A stretch of DNA of 9,116 nt from assembly GCA_030606635.1 (NCBI GenBank), contig JAUWGA010000068.1, positions 1 to 9,116 of the forward strand, written 5' to 3'. A program made the translations under genes and the position numbers. Of the stretch, positions 1 to 6,151 are shown piece by piece. The DNA comes from Methanosarcinales archaeon. GTDB lineage: Archaea > Halobacteriota > Methanosarcinia > Methanosarcinales > Methanogasteraceae. Positions within the stretch are counted from its first letter, which is position 1, and every line of letters begins with the position of its first letter. The notes below the pieces were generated by a model. The model was not told where the DNA came from. It did not search any database and saw only the letters and a list, made by a program, of their open reading frames with translations.

Positions 1-13
1 GGAATTGTACGTA

Positions 14-47
14 TTCACACAGAAAAGTTCATAAGGTATTGTGTGAA
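14..47. repeat. Inverted repeat over the tnpB start (candidate left-end hairpin)
   Basis: TTCACACA (14-21) and TGTGTGAA (40-47) are perfect reverse complements, giving an 8-bp stem with an 18-nt loop. The right arm covers the proposed GTG start of tnpB at 43. IS200/IS605-family elements carry subterminal imperfect palindromes that their transposase recognises, so this could be the left-end hairpin. In the mRNA it could also hide the start codon. The true element end cannot be seen because the window begins 13 bp before the stem. Confidence 0.45.
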
Positions 48-1263
48 AAACATTATTGTGAAGATCTCGAAAACCACCATCTTGAAGCTCACCACAGATG
101 AAGACAACATGATAGAGAAAACCCTCTGCAAGTTTGCTGAAGGGATGGATTACGCATCTACTGTTGTACATGCAAACAACAAACCAATGGGTGCGATGAA
201 ACTTCAGAAATTAACGTATGCACACCTCCGAGCCGAGATTGGGCTAAAATCACAGATGAGTTGTAATGTGGCAAGGCAGACCGCCGGAGCGTACAAAACG
301 CTGCAAGCACAGATAAGAAAAGGCGAGGCATATTGGCAACTTCTGGAGTTTGCACCGACCAACATCAAGTTTTCTTACGGGCGGGATTTTTCGATAAACC
401 ATGATGAAATAAGTATCACTACTTTAGACGGTCGGCAAAAATACGGGATCATGAATTATCGGTATGCAGAACAATTTTTCGATGGATCTTGGAAGTATCA
501 GGCGTCCGAACTGGTTAAACATGGAGACGGTAGTTACTATTTCCATCTGGTTTGTGAAAAGGAGATAGAAGAGCCAGATATAACCCAAGCATCAAATTTT
601 ATGGGCATCGATGTTGGTATAAACCATTTAGCAGTCACGTTCACAACCAACGGTCGGCGTAAATTCTTTACAGGAGGCGAAATAAAGAATATCCGAAACA
701 TATACTCGAAACAACGAAAGCGACTCCAGGAAAAAGGCACTCGGTCTGCAACAAGGGTGTTAAAGCACCAATCAGGGCGAGAAAAACGGTTTATGCGAGA
801 CGTGAATCATGTTATTTCGAGACAGGTAATAGAGTCCGCAATTGAGGATAACGTGTCTGTGATAGGTCTGGAAGACCTGACCGGAATCAGGAAAAGAACC
901 AAAGTGCGAAAAAAACAACGGTATAAGCACAATAGTTGGGCGTTTAGAGAATTGCAGACGTTTATAGAATATAAAGCGCAAGCGTCGGGTATCATAGCGG
1001 TGTATGTTGATCCGAAGTATACATCACAAACATGTCCAACGTGCTCACACATAAGCAGAAACAACCGAAACGGCAGGTCGTTTCGATGTGAAGCGTGTGG
1101 TTATGCGCTAAACTCTGATCTTGTTGGCGCAATGAACATAGAAGCGCGAACACGAGCTTTCAGGCATGACCTGGAGGTTCAGGGGCTTGTTGTCGATAGC
1201 CCAGACGAGACCATCTCTTCCGAGACGAGTCTCAACCCCCTTCCGACAGGGAGGGGTAATTGA
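43..1263 (+). CDS. tnpB: TnpB, RNA-guided nuclease of an IS200/IS605-type element
   Basis: A 406-residue protein, the usual length for TnpB, which is an RNA-guided DNA endonuclease encoded by IS200/IS605 and IS1341-type elements and the ancestor of Cas12. The RuvC triad looks complete: D190 in GIDVGINHLAV, E277 in VIGLEDLTGI and D359 in LNSDLVGAMNI. Between the last two lies the zinc-binding insert, CPTC (C331, C334) and CEAC (C349, C352), preceded by the typical YTSQT. The N-terminal part (about 1-180) fits the WED/REC region. I chose GTG at 43 because AAGG (33-36) precedes it by 6 nt; GTG at 58 is an alternative. No tnpA transposase is visible, but only 42 bp lie upstream. The gene seems richer in A+T than the genes to its right, as expected of a mobile gene. 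Catalytic activity is inferred from the motifs alone. Confidence 0.93.
   Translation: MKNIIVKISKTTILKLTTDEDNMIEKTLCKFAEGMDYASTVVHANNKPMGAMKLQKLTYAHLRAEIGLKSQMSCNVARQTAGAYKTLQAQIRKGEAYWQLLEFAPTNIKFSYGRDFSINHDEISITTLDGRQKYGIMNYRYAEQFFDGSWKYQASELVKHGDGSYYFHLVCEKEIEEPDITQASNFMGIDVGINHLAVTFTTNGRRKFFTGGEIKNIRNIYSKQRKRLQEKGTRSATRVLKHQSGREKRFMRDVNHVISRQVIESAIEDNVSVIGLEDLTGIRKRTKVRKKQRYKHNSWAFRELQTFIEYKAQASGIIAVYVDPKYTSQTCPTCSHISRNNRNGRSFRCEACGYALNSDLVGAMNIEARTRAFRHDLEVQGLVVDSPDETISSETSLNPLPTGRGN
1140..1262 (+). ncRNA. Possible omega RNA / right end of the tnpB element
   Basis: In IS200/IS605 elements the guide (omega) RNA overlaps the tnpB 3' end and stops at the element's right end, with the guide taken from the flanking DNA. 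Here the last ~120 nt of tnpB can form several stems. The clearest is CCCCTTCC (1237-1244) with GGGAGGGG (1249-1256), 8 bp with one G-U pair and a GACA tetraloop. Two competing stems use GTCTC at 1229-1233 with GAGAC at 1207-1211 or 1222-1226. A short CCTG/CAGG stem lies further upstream. The C-terminal tail of TnpB after the NI motif (from about residue 367) is low in recognisable domain content, which fits dual RNA use. Boundaries are a guess. Confidence 0.4.
1237..1256 (+). repeat. GC-rich hairpin at the tnpB 3' end
   Basis: An 8-bp stem (1237-1244 with 1249-1256, one wobble pair) closes on a 4-nt loop GACA. It lies inside the last codons of tnpB and ends 14 nt before the MFS start codon. 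It is best read as the right-end palindrome of the element or the 3' terminal hairpin of its omega RNA. It could also attenuate transcription into the next gene. No T-tract follows, so a simple terminator is less likely. Confidence 0.5.
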
Positions 1264-1270
1264 CCCGACC

Positions 1271-2338
1271 ATGAAACTTGACGCAATCCAGTTCTTCACA
1301 AACACATCGATGATGCTCTCGATGGTCTTCATCCCGCTTCTTGCAGAGGACCTCGGAGCCAGTTACATGCAGATCGGCATCATCATGAGTGTATATGGTC
1401 TCTGCCTCGGCGTATCGTCGTATATGTTCAGCAAGGCGGCTGATGCATGGAATATCAAAAGACTGTTGCTGGCTGGTCTTGCCTGTTCGGCAGCCGCATA
1501 TCTCCTGCAGGCATTTGCAGACGATCCACTCACGCTCGGACTGGCTCGGGGGCTTCTCGGGATCGCTATCGGCATGTACCCTGCGGCTCTGATCATGCAT
1601 GTCTACGGGATGAAACGGAGCATCAGTAAGTTCATCTCGTTCTGCGCTCTCGGCTGGGCTGCGGGATTCCTTGGAGCGGCAATCATCGGAGATTACGACC
1701 TGATATTCGCTGCCAGTTCCGCTCTCGTGGCACTCTCCTTTGTAATCGCGCTGACTCTGCCGGAGGTCAAGGTCAAGCGGCTGAATGTCAGTTACCTATC
1801 GCTCGACACGGTGAGAGCGAACTGGGCGGTATACGTGCCGTTCCTGCTGAGACACGCCGGAGCCACCGCCGTATGGACGATCTTCCCGCTGTATATGGCA
1901 AGTCTCGGATCGGACAAGTTCTGGATCGCAGCCATCTACGCAATAAACCCGCTGATGCAGTTTTTCATGATGCGGCGGCTCGATGGTAAGGATATGGTAT
2001 CGATCGTGAAGTACGGGTATCTGGTATCCTCGATCGCTTTCTTAAGTTTTATCCCACCGACCATATTTTATTATGTCCTGCCCGGGATGGTGCTGATCGC
2101 TCTTTCATGGTCGTTTCTGTATGTGGGATCGACCGAACTCCTGCTGCGCCGAAACGAGGATAAAGCAGCATCAGCGGGTCTGATCACAACGGTCATCAGT
2201 CTCGCATCAGTGGCAGGTTCTCTTATCGGAGGCGCGGTTTCGCAGTACCACGGGTTTGTAGCGGTGCTCGTGGTCGGAGCAGTGATGTGCTTTGCCGGTT
2301 TTCTAATCTCGGCTAAATATCTTACGCGTACCTGTTAA
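1271..2338 (+). CDS. MFS transporter, 12 membrane segments
   Basis: A 355-residue, strongly hydrophobic protein with about twelve helices in two six-helix halves. The halves are joined by a short charged loop near the sequence PEVKVKRLNVS. TM1 begins right after MKLDAIQFF, and TM2 is followed by FSKAADAWNIKR, which fits the loop 2-3 region (G-x-x-x-D-R/K-like) of the major facilitator superfamily. The C-terminal half includes AASAGLITTVISLASVAGSLIGG-like glycine-rich helix 11 (only partly quoted). The substrate cannot be told; drug or metabolite export by proton antiport is the usual guess for this size. I start at ATG 1271: the frame is open further left, to 1166, but that part overlaps tnpB and encodes no membrane segment. 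No good Shine-Dalgarno sits at normal distance (a GGGAGGGG lies 14 nt upstream), which suggests the native leader was lost when the tnpB element landed 7 bp away. Confidence 0.85.
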   Translation: MKLDAIQFFTNTSMMLSMVFIPLLAEDLGASYMQIGIIMSVYGLCLGVSSYMFSKAADAWNIKRLLLAGLACSAAAYLLQAFADDPLTLGLARGLLGIAIGMYPAALIMHVYGMKRSISKFISFCALGWAAGFLGAAIIGDYDLIFAASSALVALSFVIALTLPEVKVKRLNVSYLSLDTVRANWAVYVPFLLRHAGATAVWTIFPLYMASLGSDKFWIAAIYAINPLMQFFMMRRLDGKDMVSIVKYGYLVSSIAFLSFIPPTIFYYVLPGMVLIALSWSFLYVGSTELLLRRNEDKAASAGLITTVISLASVAGSLIGGAVSQYHGFVAVLVVGAVMCFAGFLISAKYLTRTC

Positions 2339-2432
2339 CCGATGGTGCCCGGGGATTCTCATCATCTGCGTGGGATCGAGTTAGCCACAATAACAGTCCC
2401 GCGAAACTGAGGAAACCCTCTTATGCCACCCC

Positions 2433-2459
2433 CATCAAATAACTGACTGACAGCCAGTC
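2433..2459 (+). promoter_or_regulatory. Weak TATA-like site with an inverted-repeat operator candidate
   Basis: GACTG (2445-2449) and CAGTC (2455-2459) form an inverted repeat with a 5-nt spacer, lying just after an A+T-rich stretch (ATCAAATAA, 2434-2442) that could be a poor TATA box. A start of transcription about 27 nt after the TATA centre would fall near 2465, placing the repeat between TATA and start, a classic repressor position. TetR-family regulators commonly bind such short palindromes and often control themselves. Because the arms are short, this could be chance. Confidence 0.3.
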
Positions 2460-2461
2460 TC

Positions 2462-2489
2462 TACCACTGCACAGAATACCACTGCACAG
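2462..2489 (+). repeat. Two tandem copies of a 13-bp sequence (15-bp period)
   Basis: TACCACTGCACAG occurs at 2462-2474 and again at 2477-2489, separated by AA. The core CTGCACAG appears a third time at 2509-2516, inside the first codons of the TetR remnant. The pair ends directly at the Shine-Dalgarno of that gene (GAGGTGA, 2492-2498). It may be a slippage duplication in the 5' leader or repeated binding sites for a regulator. Confidence 0.7.
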
Positions 2490-2503
2490 GTGAGGTGAAC
2501 AAC

Positions 2504-2685
2504 ATGACCTGCACAGTAAAGGACCCTGAAACAAGGCGTGGTGAACTCATCGACGCCGCGGAGGAACTCTTTCTTGCAAACGGCTATGAAGAGACCGCGC
2601 GGTATCGGATATCGTCAGGAAGATCGGCGTGGCGCAGGGCATGTTCTACTACTACTACTACTACTACTTCAAATCCAAGGATGGA
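2504..2685 (+). pseudogene. TetR-family regulator remnant (HTH only, frameshifted)
   Basis: The start is clear: Shine-Dalgarno GAGGTGA (2492-2498) and ATG at 2504. The first frame reads RRGELIDAAEELFLANGYEET, the usual first helices of a TetR DNA-binding domain. Around 2595-2601 the family pattern continues only in another frame, as AVSDIVRKIGVAQGMFYYY, then FKSKDG. Removing 2 nt from the CGCGCG-like run restores one frame. A second change lies in the HTH: the usual three tyrosines of this motif are seven here, from a TAC run. After KDG (2685) the whole ligand-binding and dimerisation domain (normally ~130 residues more) is missing, and the next gene's Shine-Dalgarno GGAGG (2683-2687) begins. 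The unshifted frame would give a 64-residue peptide ending at TGA 2696-2698. It was probably the local repressor of the ABC operon downstream, now non-functional. Confidence 0.82.
2646..2668 (+). repeat. Triplet microsatellite, seven TAC units
   Basis: A perfect period-3 run covers 23 nt, with seven TAC codons at 2647-2667 flanked by TTC on both sides. In the ancestral TetR frame it encodes seven tyrosines where relatives typically show two or three, so about four units were added. In the unshifted frame it encodes seven threonines. It sits exactly in the conserved YYxF part of the HTH. Confidence 0.9.
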
Positions 2686-2694
2686 GGCATCCAC

Positions 2695-3810
2695 ATGAAC
2701 AGGCACAAACGCTTCATAACAACGTCTCTTCTGGTATTTTTGATGTTTTCGGTGATTCTTTCATCCGCCACAGCCCAGACCGCAAGCATAGAGGATATCG
2801 AGATCGTCGACCTCTATTCGAACATCGATTCGGCTGATGTCACGCTCCACCCGGAAGCGCATCTCACAGGCATAACGATCGATGCGGAACTGATATTGGA
2901 GGAAGAGGTGCTGAGAAGAGAGCGATTCGTAATCGATGAGGCACTCCCTGATATCGAGATAACAAAAGTTGTACACTGGGACCTTAAAAGTCCCGAAGAC
3001 GGTTTCTACATCACCAGAATGACTCTTGCAATGGGCGGCTCGGCGCTGGATACAAGGTATCACAACTTCTCTTATGGCAGCCCCGCGCTTCCAAGGGTGT
3101 TTATCAAGGATATCATCCCCGATTCCCGTGGCGTAAGCGTCATCCTATCGCCTTACAGGACCGTGTACGGCACGCAGGCGGTACTAACAGATGTTGAGTA
3201 CATGCTCGTGGACGGAGATACCGTCATCTACAGGACCACCGATCAGAGAGTCGATTTGGTGCAGGCAACACCGCTATCCGAGGACTGGACTGTGCGCCTC
3301 GAAAACAATCATCAGTATTCTGCCAGAGTGAAGATCAACACCCCATCGCAGAGGCAGCGAGATGCTGTGATCGCCAGGTCCGTGGATTTCACCGCAATTG
3401 ACGATGCCAGAATCACCGAACTCTACAGGGACGAGACAGGAGCAAGCGCGACGGTTCTGGGACTTTCGCAGGTGCCGTTTGCTGGCGAGATCGTCTTTAC
3501 AGTCTCAAAGGATGGCGAGACCATCGAGGAGATCAGGGAAAAATCCCCGATCCTGATGTCAGATGACGACGAGACGACAGAGGTTATATGGGCTAGCAGG
3601 CTCCCTGCAGGCACTTATGAACTTTCCGTCGAGGTGATTGGAAACGACGGTGATGTCGTGGACGTGCTGGAGACGGTTATAGAAGCAGAAGATAGCGGAT
3701 ACAACGCTTCTGCCACTTCTGCCACTTCACCGGGAGAGACGCCTGGATTTAACGTCTACGGGGCGGCTTTAGCGATCATGGCTATATACCTCTTCCGCAA
3801 GGGTAGGTGA
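2695..3810 (+). CDS. Secreted PGF-CTERM-anchored protein, partner of the ABC permeases
   Basis: A 371-residue protein with surface-anchoring signals at both ends. The N-terminus (MNRHKR, then a hydrophobic run of ~18 residues, then SATAQ) is a Sec signal peptide with likely cleavage after residue ~28. The C-terminus has a Ser/Thr-rich linker (SATSATS), the tripeptide PGF at 350-352, a hydrophobic segment and the basic end FRKGR. This is the archaeal PGF-CTERM signal, which archaeosortase A processes for lipid anchoring. The body is acidic and looks beta-rich, perhaps two or three Ig-like domains; I recognise no catalytic motif. Shine-Dalgarno GGAGG (2683-2687) lies 7 nt before ATG 2695. The frame is open to 2629, but that stretch is the TetR remnant. 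The next permease starts 5 nt after the stop, so it probably works with that transporter as an external adaptor or substrate handler. Confidence 0.85.
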   Translation: MNRHKRFITTSLLVFLMFSVILSSATAQTASIEDIEIVDLYSNIDSADVTLHPEAHLTGITIDAELILEEEVLRRERFVIDEALPDIEITKVVHWDLKSPEDGFYITRMTLAMGGSALDTRYHNFSYGSPALPRVFIKDIIPDSRGVSVILSPYRTVYGTQAVLTDVEYMLVDGDTVIYRTTDQRVDLVQATPLSEDWTVRLENNHQYSARVKINTPSQRQRDAVIARSVDFTAIDDARITELYRDETGASATVLGLSQVPFAGEIVFTVSKDGETIEEIREKSPILMSDDDETTEVIWASRLPAGTYELSVEVIGNDGDVVDVLETVIEAEDSGYNASATSATSPGETPGFNVYGAALAIMAIYLFRKGR

Positions 3811-3815
3811 TATCC

Positions 3816-4973
3816 ATGTATGAGCTCTTCATTGCCCTGCGGCACCTCACGTCAAGGCGCAGGCAGACCATCTTTTCCGTACTTGCGGTCGGGCTGGCAG
3901 TTATGCTGCTCGTATGGTCCCAGGCGATGATGGTTGGGTTTACCGATGAGATGTATTCAAAAACCGTGGACCGGATGGCACATGTAACAGTTGAACCACA
4001 GGAAGACGAAGATTACATACACCTATATCATAAACTCACCGGAGATATCAGGGGCATCGATGGTGTGGTGGGTGTATCGCCAGTTCTTTCCGGGCCTGCT
4101 ACTTTCGAATACAAAGACAAGAACAAGAATGTAGTCATACAGGGAATCCAGGTGGATGCCCATGATTCAGTGCTGCACATCAATGACGACATCGTGGAGG
4201 GCAGTTTCAGGGACCTGGAGGTTTCGTCCAACAGCGTGGTGGTGGGTGACGCCCTGGCAGAGAAACTGGATGTGGAAATTGGTGATACCATTGATGCGTC
4301 TTTTCCCGAAGCAAACCCGGCAGCCCTGAAAGTGGTGGGCATCTATGACAGCGGCACACCTCTTGATGAAACAATGGCAATTACTTCCCAGTCCACTGCC
4401 CAAGGGTTTCTTGACGTGTCAAACGTGGTGAACAGCATTTTAGTTCGTGTGGATGACCGGGAGCGGGCACAGGCAATTTCAGAGGAGATAGACGCAATGG
4501 GGTATCCTGCCTCAGGCTGGAAGGAGACAAATCCTGAGATAATACAGACACTGAAACTTGAGGGAACGAGCAACGCCGTCATACTGGGTCTTATCATCAT
4601 TATAGCATCTTTCGGGATAGTCAGCACCTTATTCATGGCAGTCATGGAGAAGACCAAAGAGATCGGCATGCTCATGGCAATGGGGGTGCCCAGAAGAAGC
4701 ATTATGCTGATATTTGTAATGGAAAGCGGCATCCTGGGACTATTAGGTGCTGTTTTAGGTGTAGCTTTGGGAGCGGGATTAGCCATACAGATGGGGTCAT
4801 ACGACTATGGGATGGAGGTCATGGCTGGCATCACCACGATCCCGTTTGTTGTCAGATTGCAGGATGCGGTAATTATTGTGCTGTTCACATTCCTGTTAAA
4901 CCTCATCGCAGGGATATACCCTGCCAGCCGTGCTTCAAAGCTTAATCCGGTGGAGGCGATAGGTCGTGAGTGA
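3816..4973 (+). CDS. ABC transporter permease 1, MacB/FtsX family
   Basis: A 385-residue type VII ABC permease with the MacB/LolCE layout: cytoplasmic start, TM1 (~17-40), a large outside domain (~45-250) and three further helices (~254-277, 298-324, 350-370). The family's coupling region EKTKEIGMLMAMG (278-290) and the C-terminal signature NPVEAIGRE are plain. Such permeases use ATP to move the outer domain (mechanotransmission) instead of carrying substrate through the membrane core. ATG 3816 is preferred over GTG 3807 because AGGTGA (3805-3810) lies 5 nt before it, and the resulting MYELFIALRH aligns with MFELDVATRH of the next gene. It sits 5 nt after the anchored protein and 11 nt before permease 2, so co-transcription is very likely. 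The pair should form a heterodimer. The substrate is unknown. Confidence 0.92.
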   Translation: MYELFIALRHLTSRRRQTIFSVLAVGLAVMLLVWSQAMMVGFTDEMYSKTVDRMAHVTVEPQEDEDYIHLYHKLTGDIRGIDGVVGVSPVLSGPATFEYKDKNKNVVIQGIQVDAHDSVLHINDDIVEGSFRDLEVSSNSVVVGDALAEKLDVEIGDTIDASFPEANPAALKVVGIYDSGTPLDETMAITSQSTAQGFLDVSNVVNSILVRVDDRERAQAISEEIDAMGYPASGWKETNPEIIQTLKLEGTSNAVILGLIIIIASFGIVSTLFMAVMEKTKEIGMLMAMGVPRRSIMLIFVMESGILGLLGAVLGVALGAGLAIQMGSYDYGMEVMAGITTIPFVVRLQDAVIIVLFTFLLNLIAGIYPASRASKLNPVEAIGRE

Positions 4974-4984
4974 GGGGGACCTGC

Positions 4985-6151
4985 ATGTTTGAGCTCGATG
5001 TTGCCACAAGACATATCAGGTCACGCCGGCGGCAGACCTTATTTTCCATCATTGCAGTAGCACTAGCTGTGGGGATAATCATAGTCTTCATGTCAATGAT
5101 GAGCGGCTACATGAGTATACTAATTGATTCGACAATTGAGAACCAGGCTCATATCACTGTCATGCCGAAGGAGGACGAGGATTACATACACCTGTACCAC
5201 GGGCTTGAGAAACATATCTATGGTCAAGAAGGTGTAGAGGCACTCTCGTCATATTTCCTGGGTGAAGCTGCCCTGCAACACGAGCACGACGCTGAAGGGG
5301 TGCTGTTATACGGCATAAATCCCAACGATGAGAACCGGGTTGTAAACAGGGAAAAAGATATGCTGACCGGGGAGTTCACATCCCTTGAAAATCCTGGCAG
5401 CCGCATAATCCTTGGTTATACACTGGCAAAGAATCTTGATGTGGAGATGGGCGATACTGTCACAGCCCAGATTCCCGGGGCAGAACCTGCCGATTTCACT
5501 ATTACCGGTATATTCCAGACCGGAACACCTGTTGATGGAACACTTGGATTTACAAACCTTGAGCGGTTGCAGGATTTCTATGGGGCAGGGGATGTGGTGA
5601 CCGGAATGGGGATAAGGGTGTCAGATGCTTATGCTGCCGATACAATGGCTAACAAGATTGACCGGGAGACCGGCTATGATGCCGTAAGCTGGATCGAGCA
5701 GAATGCAGAAATACTTAACCTGCTGGAGACTTCGGAGGGCATGGTTTATTTCTTTTATATTATCATCTTCTCCATATCGGGTTTTGGTATCGCTAACATC
5801 CTGATCATGATAGTCATGGAAAAGGTTGGTGAGATTGGAATGCTCATGGCGATGGGCATGTCACGGCGGAGCATAATGCTGATATTTCTGCTGGAGGCAG
5901 GGATACTCGGGATGGCAGGAGTTATAGTCGGTTGTGTACTGGGATATGGAGCATCACTGGCAATTGCATCCATTACCATACCCGTACCGCCAGAGATGTA
6001 TTTCGGGATGGACCACCTGCCCGTAGAAATAGAGCTCAAGAACTTCATCTCAGCCAGTATCTTTGCAATGGTCATTAATATTTTAGCTGGTGTATTCCCT
6101 GCCCGGCGTGCGTCAAAAATGGATCCAGTGGAGGCGATTTACAGTGTCTGA
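4985..6151 (+). CDS. ABC transporter permease 2, MacB/FtsX family
   Basis: A 388-residue paralogue of the preceding permease, alignable from end to end: MFELDVATRH-IRSRRRQTLF at the start, TM1 (~17-42), outer domain (~45-250), TM2 (~253-278), EKVGEIGMLMAMG (279-291), TM3 (~298-327), TM4 (~355-372) and DPVEAIYSV at the end. Both carry EDEDYIHLYH at the same positions (63-72). The likely start is ATG 4985, preceded by a purine-rich GAGGGGG (4972-4978); GTG 4970, which overlaps the upstream stop, would add five residues absent from the paralogue. The stop overlaps the GTG start of the ATPase by 8 nt, a sign of translational coupling. It probably pairs with permease 1 as the membrane core of one transporter; the two arose by an old duplication and have diverged. 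Confidence 0.92.
   Translation: MFELDVATRHIRSRRRQTLFSIIAVALAVGIIIVFMSMMSGYMSILIDSTIENQAHITVMPKEDEDYIHLYHGLEKHIYGQEGVEALSSYFLGEAALQHEHDAEGVLLYGINPNDENRVVNREKDMLTGEFTSLENPGSRIILGYTLAKNLDVEMGDTVTAQIPGAEPADFTITGIFQTGTPVDGTLGFTNLERLQDFYGAGDVVTGMGIRVSDAYAADTMANKIDRETGYDAVSWIEQNAEILNLLETSEGMVYFFYIIIFSISGFGIANILIMIVMEKVGEIGMLMAMGMSRRSIMLIFLLEAGILGMAGVIVGCVLGYGASLAIASITIPVPPEMYFGMDHLPVEIELKNFISASIFAMVINILAGVFPARRASKMDPVEAIYSV

Noticed and set aside
43..1263. Nuclease-dead TnpB acting as an RNA-guided repressor of the MFS gene.
   Set aside because: All three RuvC acids (D190, E277, D359) and the zinc cysteines are present, so nothing supports a dead nuclease.
1166..1270. An N-terminal extension of 35 residues on the MFS protein.
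   Set aside because: It is the shadow of tnpB in another frame, with no membrane or signal features and no ribosome-binding site.
2462..2489. A CRISPR array from the repeated 13-mers.
   Set aside because: Only two units with a 2-bp gap, so no repeat-spacer structure.
2646..2668. On/off phase variation through the TAC run.
   Set aside because: Gain or loss of triplets does not change frame; only the neighbouring CG run could do so, and the gene is truncated anyway.
2629..2697. In-frame fusion of a TetR HTH half to the secreted protein, from a GTG at 2629.
   Set aside because: The fused stretch would put a cytoplasmic DNA-binding helix before a signal peptide, no ribosome-binding site precedes 2629, and ATG 2695 has a strong GGAGG. 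The shared frame is chance.
3709..3726. Tandem 9-bp duplication (TCTGCCACT twice) in the anchored protein.
   Set aside because: It only encodes the SAT-SAT stalk before the PGF signal; low-complexity Ser/Thr linkers are ordinary there.
6090..6143. Upstream ATG start for the ATPase.
   Set aside because: The extra 18 codons lie inside permease 2 and match no part of the ABC ATPase family; GTG 6144 has a proper ribosome-binding site.
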